A stretch of 64,000 nt of DNA. Origin: Rhodopseudomonas_A sp036404135 (lineage in GTDB: Bacteria > Pseudomonadota > Alphaproteobacteria > Rhizobiales > Xanthobacteraceae). Positions 50,010 to 59,383 of the stretch are shown in pieces (the first letter of the stretch is position 1; each line of letters begins with the position of its first letter). The DNA lies in the NCBI RefSeq assembly GCF_036404135.1, contig NZ_DASWPE010000039.1, forward strand, positions 3,264 to 67,263, read 5' to 3'. The notes under the pieces were generated by a model, which worked only from the letters and a program-made list of their open reading frames with translations, made no database searches and was not told where the DNA came from. The position numbers and the translations under genes are program-made.

Positions 50010-50497
50010 GGGGTGAATCAGTGAGCATAAGGCCCGAGAGCCGCAGGGTTTGCCGGACGCGGCGCATAGCACCATACCTATTGTCTTGAAAACCTTGTCC
50101 TCGAGACGGAGTCCGTTGCAGGCGTTGCCCCGCAGGCCTGTGGACTCGGCAGAAGTGGTAGAACGCGACGTGCAGCGCCGGCCCGTGGCAGCGGGTCCCA
50201 AACTTCGTGGTGACGTAATGGCTAAGTGTGCAGCGGCTCATCGACAAGGTTAGGCGCGGAGGGCAGAAAAAGTTGTGAGACGACCGGAGGTATGCGGCTC
50301 GACAGAATTTGACTGAAACCCACCACTGCTTCTTCACAGCTTTTCAGCGGCTTATCCAGAGCTTTTCATCGCATTGTGCACCGGATTATACAGGACTTGT
50401 GCACAGCTTTGGCAGCGGTTTTGCAGGGCTTTCCAACATTTTCGCGCGGCGTTTATGGCGACATTCTAGGCTTTATTTCAGTAGGTTGCGGTCCATA
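50010..50497. other. Gene-free region upstream of kwaA
   Basis: About 490 bp without a convincing gene. Short open frames exist (for example 49999-50337 leftward) but look random. The stretch 50330-50480 is noticeably richer in A/T and contains the repeated words CTTATCC/CTTTTC/CTTGTGC. I cannot assign it to an IS or tRNA-like attachment site; it may be the decayed remainder of the element that brought in Kiwa. Confidence 0.4.
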
Positions 50498-52117
50498 TTA
50501 AAACCGATTTGTCATGAAGAATGCGCGGTGGTCGCGCAAAATCGCCTGCGCGGCGTTGTGCCCCGGCGCGCCAGTGACACCGCCGCCGGGATGCGCGCCG
50601 GAGCCGCAGTGGTAGAGGCCTTTGACGGCGCCGCGGTAGTGGGCGTAGCCAAGCATCGGCCGCGCCGAGAACAATTGGTTGAGCGACAGCGCGCCGTGGA
50701 AGATGTCGCCGCCGACGAGGCCGAAGTCGCGCTCCAGATCCAGCGGCGACAGCGCCTTGCGGCCGATCACGCTTTGCGCGAAGCCGGGAGCGTGGCGGTC
50801 GACGGTGGCGATCATCAGGTCGGCGACGGCGTCGCGGTGCTGGTCCCAGGACGAGCCGTCGGGCAGCGTCGGGGCGACGTGCTGGCAGAACAGGCTGGCG
50901 ACATGCTGGCCGGGCGGTGCCAGCGAATCGTCGAGCGTCGAGGGGATCAGCATCTCCACCACCGGCTCGCGGCTCCAGCCGTGCTCGCGGGCGTCGTGCC
51001 AGGCGCGATCCATGTAGCCCAGGCTCGGCGCGATGATGATGCCGGCGCTGAGGTGGTCGCCGCCGCCCGGCAGCACGCTGAATGACGGTAATTCGCTCAG
51101 CGCGACGTTGATCCGGAAGGTGCCGGAGCCGTTGCGCCAACGCGTCATCCGCTCGCGGAAGCCGTCCGGCTGCGCATTGGCCGGCAACAGTCTGGTGTAG
51201 AGCAGCTTCGGGTTGACGTTACTGGCGACATATTTCGCCCTGATGGCGCGGCCGTCGTCGAGCGTCACTCCGACGACGCGGTCGCGCTCGACCAGGATTT
51301 CGCGGACCCCGGCGGAGGTCTCGATCTCGGCGCCGGCGCCGCGCGCCGCGGCCGCCATCGCTTGCGTGATCGCGCCCATGCCGCCGATCGCGTGGCCCCA
51401 GATCCCCTTCTTGCCGTTCACCTCGCCGAAGGCGTGGTGCAGCATCACATAGGCTGAGCCGGCGGCGTAGGGGCTGGCGTAGTTGCCGACGATGGCGTCG
51501 AAGCCGAACAGCGCCTTCACCAGATCGCTCTCGAACCAGTCGTCCAGCATGTCGCCGGCCGAGCCGGTGAACAGGTCGAGCAACATGCGCTGCTGCGGCA
51601 GCGACAGCCCGCGCAAAATATTGGCGGTGCCGAGCGCGTTGATCGCCTCGCGGATCGCGCCGACGCCGAAGCCCTCGACCAGATTCGGCGGCGCCCGCAG
51701 CACGAATTGCCGCAGCACGTCGGCGATGGCTTCGAGCTCGGCCATGAAGCGGCCGATCTTGCCGGCGTCGGCCTTGCTGAGTTTCTTCACCGACCGCTCG
51801 GTGCGGCCTTCGCCGGTCAGCAGGTAGCGGCCGTGCGGCCCCGGCAAAAAATTCTGCGCCCGGCGCTCGACAATGCGCAGCCCGTGGTCGTGGAGCTTGA
51901 GGTCGGCGATGATCTTCGGATTGAGCAGGCTGACGGTATAGGCGGCGACCGAATTGCGGAAACCGGGGTGAAATTCCTCCGTCACCGCGGCGCCGCCGAC
52001 CACGGCGCGGCGCTCCACCACCTTCACCCGCAAGCCGCTCATCGCGAGGTAGGCCGCGCAGGTGAGGCCGTTGTGGCCGGCCCCGATGATCAAGACGTCA
52101 CAATCCGACATGGCCAT
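50498..52117 (-). CDS. FAD-dependent phytoene-dehydrogenase-like (CrtI family) oxidoreductase
   Basis: This 539-aa flavoprotein has the N-terminal dinucleotide loop DVLIIGAGHNGLTCAAYLA and ends in the family C-terminal block (GLYHCGSGAHPGGGVTGAPG). It belongs to the COG1233 group that includes CrtI and pyridine-nucleotide-disulphide-like retinol saturases; no carotenoid genes are nearby, so the substrate is unknown. Two ATGs (52117 and 52111) precede the loop and neither has a strong ribosome site. It is divergent from the next gene. Confidence 0.85.
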   Translation of the reverse strand: MAMSDCDVLIIGAGHNGLTCAAYLAMSGLRVKVVERRAVVGGAAVTEEFHPGFRNSVAAYTVSLLNPKIIADLKLHDHGLRIVERRAQNFLPGPHGRYLLTGEGRTERSVKKLSKADAGKIGRFMAELEAIADVLRQFVLRAPPNLVEGFGVGAIREAINALGTANILRGLSLPQQRMLLDLFTGSAGDMLDDWFESDLVKALFGFDAIVGNYASPYAAGSAYVMLHHAFGEVNGKKGIWGHAIGGMGAITQAMAAAARGAGAEIETSAGVREILVERDRVVGVTLDDGRAIRAKYVASNVNPKLLYTRLLPANAQPDGFRERMTRWRNGSGTFRINVALSELPSFSVLPGGGDHLSAGIIIAPSLGYMDRAWHDAREHGWSREPVVEMLIPSTLDDSLAPPGQHVASLFCQHVAPTLPDGSSWDQHRDAVADLMIATVDRHAPGFAQSVIGRKALSPLDLERDFGLVGGDIFHGALSLNQLFSARPMLGYAHYRGAVKGLYHCGSGAHPGGGVTGAPGHNAAQAILRDHRAFFMTNRF

Positions 52118-52313
52118 TCACAATGGTTCGGTGAAATTCAAAACGCCGTGGCGGCGTGCCACGGGCGGGCCTTTATCGAAGAGTTGAATGACCGGCACAA
52201 GCGCGCGGTGTAGGATCACATCACAGCTTCCTTCGCCTGTCTCGCCTTCTGCTCTCGCTCGTCGCTCGCGAGTCCGGCGCCGCCCGGTGCCGCCGCATCA
52301 CGTTGGAGCCCCC

Positions 52314-54593
52314 ATGACGTCGTCGACGCCCGCCGCCACCTCGGAGCCGATCGCCCGGTCCCGCAACGGCTTGATCCTGATCGTCTACACCGCCGCGATC
52401 TTCACCAGCGCATTGCTGTTGTTCTCGGTGCAGCCGCTGTTCACCAAAATGGTGCTGCCGCGGCTCGGCGGCTCGCCGGCGGTGTGGTCGGTGGCGATGG
52501 TGTTCTTCCAGTCGCTGCTGCTCGGCGGCTACGCCTACGCGCATTATCTGATGCGGCTGCGTAGCCGCACCATCCCGGTGCTGGTGCATCTGTTGCTGCT
52601 GGTGGTGGCGTTTTTCGGCCTACCACTGTCGATCGCGGGGGGCTGGGGCACGCCGCCGTCGAGCGGTTACGCGTTCTGGCTGCTCGGGCTGTTCGCTGTG
52701 TCGATCGGGCTGCCGTTCTTCGCGCTAGCCGCCAACAATCCGCTGCTGCAGGCCTGGTTCGTGCGCACCGGCCATCCTGACGGCCATGACCCGTATTTTC
52801 TCTATGCCTCGTCGAATATCGGCAGCTTCCTGGCGCTGTTGTCCTATCCGCTGCTGCTGGAGCCGATGCTGTCGCTGCGCACGCAGAACCTGGTATGGAC
52901 CGCCGGCTACGCGCTGCTGATCATGCTGATCCTGGGCTGCGGCTGGCTGCTGCTGCAATCGCCGAGCCAGACCCTACGCGCTGAGGCCGAGGACGTCGCC
53001 GCACCGGCGCCATCCTGGGCGCTGCGGGCGCGTTGGATCTTTCTCGCCGCGGTGCCGTCCGGGCTGCTGATCGCGGTGACCGCGCATATCTCCACCGACG
53101 TCGCCGCAGCGCCTCTGTTATGGGTGCTGCCGCTGTCGCTGTATCTGTTGACCTGGGTGCTGGTGTTCCAGTCGCGGCCGCTGTTGCCGCACAGATGGAT
53201 GCTCGGGCTGCAGCCGATCGCCATCGCCGGGGTGCTGGTGCTGTTGGCCTATGGCGGCGAGCAGAATCTGCTGCTGACGCTGGGCGGCCACCAGCTCTGT
53301 TTCTTCATCATCGCGATGGCCTGCCACGGCGAATTGGCGCGCACCCGGCCGGCGGCGAGCCATCTCACCGGCTTCTACGTCGCGCTGTCGTTCGGCGGCA
53401 TGCTCGGCGGGCTGTTCGCCGGGCTGTTAGCGCCCTACACGTTTTCCTGGATCGCGGAATATCCGATCCTGCTGGCGCTGGCGGCGTTGTGCCGGCCGCC
53501 GCGCGCCGAGCCGCTGCCGCATTGGAGCCGCTGGTACTGGCTGGCGCTCGCCGTGGTCGCGGTGGCGCTGCTGGCGCCGAGTCTCAAAGGCGGTGCGCTG
53601 TTCGACTGGCTGGAGACCCACCGCGTGGTGGTGATCGGCGACGTCGCGCTGCTGGCGATCTTTGCCGCGCTGGTGCTGCGCGCCAACCGCTGGAAAATCG
53701 CCGTCACGGTGGCGCTCGGGCTGGTGCTGCTGCGCGTCTATCCCTACGAGGACGGCCGGGTCGACACCGTGCGCAGCTTCTTCGGCGTCCACAAGATCGT
53801 GGTGACGGCGAACGGCCAGTATCACGTGCTGATGCACGGCACCACGATCCACGGCGCGCAGAAGATGCTGAACGACGACGGCTCGCCGGTCAGCGGGCGG
53901 CCGGAGCCGATTTCCTACTACTACAAGGACGGCGGCATCGGGCAGGGCATCAGCGCGATCCGTGCCCGCAAGGGCGGTCCGCTGCGGGTCGCGGTGATCG
54001 GGCTGGGCTCCGGCTCCTTGACCTGCGCCGCCGCCCCCGGCGAGGCCTGGAAATTCTTCGAGATCGACCAGTCGATGGTCGATACCGCGCGCGATCCGAA
54101 ATACTTCACCTTCGTGAAAAGCTGCGCGCCTGACCTGCAGCCGGTGATGGGCGACGCAAGGCTGACCTTCGCGCAGGAGCCGGACGGGGTCTATGATCTG
54201 ATCATCGTCGATGCCTATTCCTCGGACGCGATCCCGATTCATCTCGCCACGCAGGAGGCGATGGCGATCTACAAGGCCAAGCTGGCGCCGCAGGGCGCAG
54301 TGCTGATGCACGTTTCCAATCGGCATCTCGAACTCGCCAGCGTAGTGGTCGGCATCGCCGACGCCAACCATCTTAAGAGCTGGGTGTATTCGGAGGATTC
54401 CGGCCGCGACGCCGAATACATCTTCTCCACTTCGGTGGTGGTGTCGGCGCGCGACGGCGCCGATGTCGGCGCGCTGGCGGCCTCGGATCAGTGGACGTTG
54501 ACCGAGGCCGACGCCAACCAGCGGGTGTGGACCGACGATTATTCCAACGTGCTCGGCGCGGTGTGGCGCCGGTTACGCGACGGCGAGCAGTGA
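52314..54593 (+). CDS. Membrane protein fused to spermidine synthase-like domain
   Basis: From the ATG at 52314 (MTSSTPAATSEPIARS; GGAG upstream) the protein has 759 aa. About eleven membrane helices fill residues 20-470 (YTAAIFTSALLLFSVQPLF at the front). The C-terminal part (about 500-750) has the fold of spermidine synthases: VAVIGLGSGSLTCAA glycine loop, FEIDQSMV acidic residue, and DLIIVDAYSSDAIPIHL. Such fused transporter-plus-methyltransferase-fold proteins are widespread but uncharacterised, so polyamine synthesis is not established. Confidence 0.8.
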   Translation: MTSSTPAATSEPIARSRNGLILIVYTAAIFTSALLLFSVQPLFTKMVLPRLGGSPAVWSVAMVFFQSLLLGGYAYAHYLMRLRSRTIPVLVHLLLLVVAFFGLPLSIAGGWGTPPSSGYAFWLLGLFAVSIGLPFFALAANNPLLQAWFVRTGHPDGHDPYFLYASSNIGSFLALLSYPLLLEPMLSLRTQNLVWTAGYALLIMLILGCGWLLLQSPSQTLRAEAEDVAAPAPSWALRARWIFLAAVPSGLLIAVTAHISTDVAAAPLLWVLPLSLYLLTWVLVFQSRPLLPHRWMLGLQPIAIAGVLVLLAYGGEQNLLLTLGGHQLCFFIIAMACHGELARTRPAASHLTGFYVALSFGGMLGGLFAGLLAPYTFSWIAEYPILLALAALCRPPRAEPLPHWSRWYWLALAVVAVALLAPSLKGGALFDWLETHRVVVIGDVALLAIFAALVLRANRWKIAVTVALGLVLLRVYPYEDGRVDTVRSFFGVHKIVVTANGQYHVLMHGTTIHGAQKMLNDDGSPVSGRPEPISYYYKDGGIGQGISAIRARKGGPLRVAVIGLGSGSLTCAAAPGEAWKFFEIDQSMVDTARDPKYFTFVKSCAPDLQPVMGDARLTFAQEPDGVYDLIIVDAYSSDAIPIHLATQEAMAIYKAKLAPQGAVLMHVSNRHLELASVVVGIADANHLKSWVYSEDSGRDAEYIFSTSVVVSARDGADVGALAASDQWTLTEADANQRVWTDDYSNVLGAVWRRLRDGEQ

Positions 54594-54626
54594 AGTGACC
54601 CGCTGCCGCCGCGCTCCGCCGCCGGC

Positions 54627-55403
54627 TCAGTCGTCATAGCCGTAATAGCTGCGCGGCGCGTAATAGGGGCGCGGCGCATAGACCTGCGGCGCGTAGACCC
54701 GGGAGCCGTAATATTGCGTTTGCGGCTGCTGCGGCGCGGCCTGCGCATCCTGATAGCGGCGATAGCCGCGCGGCGCGGGGTAGCGCGCCTGATCGGAACT
54801 GCCGTCGGCCGGGTAGATGTAGCCGTCGTCGGCAACCTGCGGCGCGATCCGCTGCGGCGCCGGCTGCGGCGCAAGCTCGACAGGGGCGCCGGCGCCGTCA
54901 TAGTCCGGCGCGGGCGCGCGGCGGGCCACCGCGGTATTGGCCTTCGGCTTCGGATTGCGCGCCAGCGCCACCTGCGCCGAGCCGGTGAGGCTCACCGTGG
55001 TGTTGAGCACGCCCTCGCTCTGCACCAGCGCGTACAGCGTCGAGGCATTGGCGCGGGACAGCCGCACGCAGCCGTGCGAGACCGGGACCCCGAGCCGGCC
55101 CTCGGAATCGGTGCCGTGGATGGCGTGGCCGACCTTGGTGAAGAAGATCGAATGCGGCATCGGCGCGTCGTCGAATTCCTTGGAGTAGTGATCCTCCTCC
55201 ATGCGGAAGGCGCGGAAGCTGCCGTTCGGGGTTTCGTGCGACGGATTACCGGTCGAAACCGGCCAGCGGTAGCGCTCGACGCCGTCGACCGCGACGGTCA
55301 TCTGCTGGGCGTCCTTGTCGACGGTGATCGAGACTTTGGCCTGCGCGAGGTCGCAGCCGACCAGAAACATCAGGGCGGATAACGCAACGAGATACGAACG
55401 CAT
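54627..55403 (-). CDS. L,D-transpeptidase (YkuD domain) protein
   Basis: This 258-aa exported protein begins with a hydrophobic signal ending in LVGCDLAQA (a lipobox-like LVGC, Cys18, or signal-peptidase I cleavage after AQA). The YkuD catalytic motif is GVPVSHGCVRLS, with catalytic His and Cys, near residue 130. It would form 3-3 cross-links or attach lipoproteins to peptidoglycan. The C-terminal about 110 residues are a Pro/Tyr/Arg-rich, probably disordered tail that varies between relatives. Confidence 0.92.
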   Translation of the reverse strand: MRSYLVALSALMFLVGCDLAQAKVSITVDKDAQQMTVAVDGVERYRWPVSTGNPSHETPNGSFRAFRMEEDHYSKEFDDAPMPHSIFFTKVGHAIHGTDSEGRLGVPVSHGCVRLSRANASTLYALVQSEGVLNTTVSLTGSAQVALARNPKPKANTAVARRAPAPDYDGAGAPVELAPQPAPQRIAPQVADDGYIYPADGSSDQARYPAPRGYRRYQDAQAAPQQPQTQYYGSRVYAPQVYAPRPYYAPRSYYGYDD

Positions 55404-55663
55404 GAGAGGTTTGGCCTCCTGGCCGTGATCCGACGTGCACGCTTCGTGCCCCTGCTATATGCACATCGGTCGCAGAAGTTTCCAGAGGCGGCTCGCTGCA
55501 TCGTTAATCGCAGCACATGGCGGCAGCATGGCGTGGCGAACAATCCGCCGCAACGCGCGATCGTTCGATCGGCGGCGCCGCATGGAACTTTCGTTCCAGC
55601 GCCGGGTTACACCGGGCGCGTCCCACCGCTGGGACAGGGGACGGCAATCCAGAGGATTCCATC

Positions 55664-55990
55664 ATGAAGACAATGATTTCGACGCTTGCGCTTCGCCCGG
55701 CCCGCTCGCCGGCGAAGCTGTTGCTGGCGAGCGCCGCGCTTGCGCTGGCGTTGCTGGCGATTCCGCACACCGTCAACGCCCAGGGCATCATCGGCGGCGC
55801 CGAGCGCGGCTCCCGCGAAGGCAACCGCGCGGCCGGTCCGATCGGTGGCGTGGTGGGCGGCGCGGTCGGTGCCGGGGTCGGCGGTGTGGTCGGCGGCGTC
55901 AACGGCGTGCTCGGCGTGCCGGATCGCGGCTATCGCGGTCATCGCTGCCGCGGCTACTACCGCCACGGCCATTATCGCTGCTATCGCTGA
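55664..55990 (+). CDS. Small secreted glycine-zipper protein
   Basis: The ATG at 55664 follows AGAGG and gives 108 aa. A signal segment (LLLASAALALALLAIPHTVNA) precedes a glycine/valine-repeat zone (GGVVGGAVGAGVGGVVGG), a glycine-zipper that can pack into membranes. The end is Arg/Tyr/His-rich (YRGHRCRGYYRHGHYRCYR). No domain of known function. Similar small exported proteins recur in Bradyrhizobium. A strong terminator follows 22 bp downstream. Confidence 0.75.
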   Translation: MKTMISTLALRPARSPAKLLLASAALALALLAIPHTVNAQGIIGGAERGSREGNRAAGPIGGVVGGAVGAGVGGVVGGVNGVLGVPDRGYRGHRCRGYYRHGHYRCYR

Positions 55991-56012
55991 CCAACGCTTG
56001 CTGTAACGCAAG

Positions 56013-56040
56013 AGCGCGGCCGGATCGGCCGCGCTTTTTT
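56013..56040 (+). terminator. Rho-independent terminator after the glycine-zipper gene
   Basis: A 10-bp perfect stem (56013-56022 with 56026-56035) and 3-nt loop is followed by T5. Confidence 0.92.
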
Positions 56041-56060
56041 GTGGGCGGCGCGGCGCGCGG

Positions 56061-56822
<762 letters not shown>

Positions 56823-56824
56823 GA

Positions 56825-57745
<921 letters not shown>

Positions 57746-57978
57746 CCAGCTCTTCGGGTCTGACGGGGCGATGATCGGCGAACGCAACAGGCCGGGCGGC
57801 GCGGCGCGCGACGGCGCGCGGGGAGGGCACAGATATGAACTGCGCTTGCGGTTTGCAATCCGGCGCCCAAGATCGCGACGCAACGCCGTATTTTCAACGG
57901 GTTAGCGCGGGGCGACGGGCCGGGCGCCGGCTCGCCCGGGCCCTGGGAACCTTGGCGGCCTCCGCGACGTTGCCACGC

Positions 57979-58479
57979 ATGGTTGAATCCCTGCCGTCCG
58001 AGCCCGCCGAGCCCGCAAGCCGCGGCGCGGGCCACCCGACGAAGCGGCTGCTGGTCGCGGCGATGGCGGCGCTGTTGATCGTCGGCGGCGCGGTGGCGTG
58101 GCGGATCACCGCGAGCCCGGTGGCCGCGCCGGTCGCCAAGCTGGCGCCGCCGCCGAAAAATCCGCAGCTCGACGAATTGATCGACAGCACCAAGGCGCTC
58201 GGCGTCTCACAGCAGGAAGCGATCGACCAGTTGCAGGAGGTGCAGGATCTGCTGCGCGCCCAGCAGGCCGAGACCAAGCGGGCCAGCGATCGGGTGGCCG
58301 CGCTAAGCGCCAAGCTCGACGCGCTGCAGCAATCCTTCGCCAGCGCGCCGCCTCCGGCTGCCGAAGCGGCCGTTGCCGAGCAGGCCGAGCCGCCGCGCGC
58401 ACACGCCGGCAAGGCGCAGCGCAGCCGTGCCGCGCATCGCCCGCGCGGCAAGCGGAGCCGCGGTGCGGCGCGGCGCTGA
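57979..58479 (+). CDS. Membrane-anchored coiled-coil protein of unknown function
   Basis: From the ATG at 57979 (MVESLPSEPAEPASRG) the product has 166 aa: a single helix (LLVAAMAALLIVGGAVAW), then a coiled-coil (DELIDSTKALGVSQQEAIDQ... RASDRVAALSAKLDALQQ), then an Ala/Pro-rich linker and an Arg-rich C-terminus. No family is recognised. The frame extends to 57835, but those residues look like antisense read-through of the ABC promoter region. It may be a periplasmic scaffold. Confidence 0.6.
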   Translation: MVESLPSEPAEPASRGAGHPTKRLLVAAMAALLIVGGAVAWRITASPVAAPVAKLAPPPKNPQLDELIDSTKALGVSQQEAIDQLQEVQDLLRAQQAETKRASDRVAALSAKLDALQQSFASAPPPAAEAAVAEQAEPPRAHAGKAQRSRAAHRPRGKRSRGAARR

Positions 58480-58512
58480 TCGGGTTTAACAACTGTGGTC
58501 CGAAACTCCCGC

Positions 58513-58791
58513 TCAGTCCGCGACCGGCCACTCGATCTCGACCAGCGTGGCGCCGTCGGCGAGTGCCACGAAACCGGGATCGCGCTGCAGCTCCTCGAAA
58601 CTGCGCGGCGCTTTCAAGCCGATCGTGCCGTCCGGGTTGCTCGACTCTTCGCCGGCGGCCTCCAGCGCCTCGATGGCTTCCTCGAGCGCTTCGTCGTAGC
58701 TGTCGCCGGCGGTGACCAGGCCCGGCAGGTCGGGGAACGAGACGTCAAAATGGCCGGCGCGGTCGCGGATCACGGCGATGTAGAGCGGCAT
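58513..58791 (-). CDS. HicB-like antitoxin, orphan
   Basis: This 92-aa protein has the HicB core (VSFPDLPGLVTAGDSYDEALEEA) with the partially degraded RNase H-like fold of the family. It lacks the C-terminal DNA-binding tail seen in many HicB, ending EIEWPVAD. No hicA toxin gene adjoins it: only 43 nt separate it from the next hicB upstream. It may be a duplicate antitoxin. Confidence 0.75.
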   Translation of the reverse strand: MPLYIAVIRDRAGHFDVSFPDLPGLVTAGDSYDEALEEAIEALEAAGEESSNPDGTIGLKAPRSFEELQRDPGFVALADGATLVEIEWPVAD

Positions 58792-58834
58792 GTCAGTTCA
58801 GCCTGTCAGCATGGTCTTGAACGATGTCGGGCCG

Positions 58835-59128
58835 CTATTCAGCAGCATGGGCCTGCGCCGGGAATGCGATAACTGCAATCATCGCGTCCCTGGCGTCCTC
58901 AATAAATTCGGGATCCTGCCTTAACTGATCGATGGTCCGCGGCGGTCGAAAGCCTGCCGAACCATCTTCATTCACCCAGTCTTCCGCAGCAAAGCTGAGC
59001 ACCTCGGAGGCCTGCTGCAGGGCCTCATCCAGCGTATCTCCCGCCGTGATGACGCCGGGAATGTCAGGAAACGATACGCCATAGCAGCTGTCGGGATCCT
59101 TATGGATCAATGCAATATAGTGGGGCAT
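58835..59128 (-). CDS. hicB: HicB family antitoxin
   Basis: From the ATG at 59128 (MPHYIALIHKDPDSC) the protein has 97 aa with the HicB core GVSFPDIPGVITAGDTLDEALQQAS. It pairs with HicA, whose stop shares one base (TGATG) with this start, so they are translated together. The type II antitoxin should block the HicA RNase and often represses its own operon. Confidence 0.85.
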   Translation of the reverse strand: MPHYIALIHKDPDSCYGVSFPDIPGVITAGDTLDEALQQASEVLSFAAEDWVNEDGSAGFRPPRTIDQLRQDPEFIEDARDAMIAVIAFPAQAHAAE

Positions 59129-59322
59129 CAATCTTTGCTCCAACCTGCCTGCCGATAAATACTTCGCACCGTCCCAAGCGCAATATCTCGTCTGGGGTGG
59201 GGGACGATCACCATTCGCTTGGAGACCCGATGTCGAAACTTATGGTGCGACCCATTCACGCTGATCCGTTCGAATCCTTCGCGCTCCAAACGGCGGACGA
59301 TGTCGCGACTGTCCCTCAACAT
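59128..59322 (-). CDS. hicA: HicA family toxin (mRNA interferase)
   Basis: This 64-aa dsRBD-like protein starts at the ATG at 59322 (MLRDSRDIVRRLEREGF). The catalytic GSH motif is present (VNGSHHKFRHRV), followed by IVPHPRRDIALGTVRSIYRQAG. HicA cleaves mRNA and tmRNA. It lies directly downstream of the helicase gene (61 bp) and upstream of hicB. Confidence 0.88.
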   Translation of the reverse strand: MLRDSRDIVRRLEREGFERISVNGSHHKFRHRVSKRMVIVPHPRRDIALGTVRSIYRQAGWSKD

Positions 59323-59383
59323 AGCGTGCCCCAGCCAGAGCCAGCATTTTATGCCGCTCCGTGATGGCCTGCTACCTATAAAC

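Noticed and set aside
49999..50337. Leftward 112-aa frame upstream of kwaA as a third defence gene
   Set aside because: It starts at a non-ATG codon, has no ribosome site, and its sequence shows no domain or usual codon bias.
50010..50497. tRNA, IS or group II intron at the Kiwa border
   Set aside because: No cloverleaf, transposase or intron motif could be recognised by eye.
58792..58834. A hicA toxin partner for the orphan hicB
   Set aside because: Only 43 nt lie between the two hicB genes, too short for HicA, and none follows 58513.
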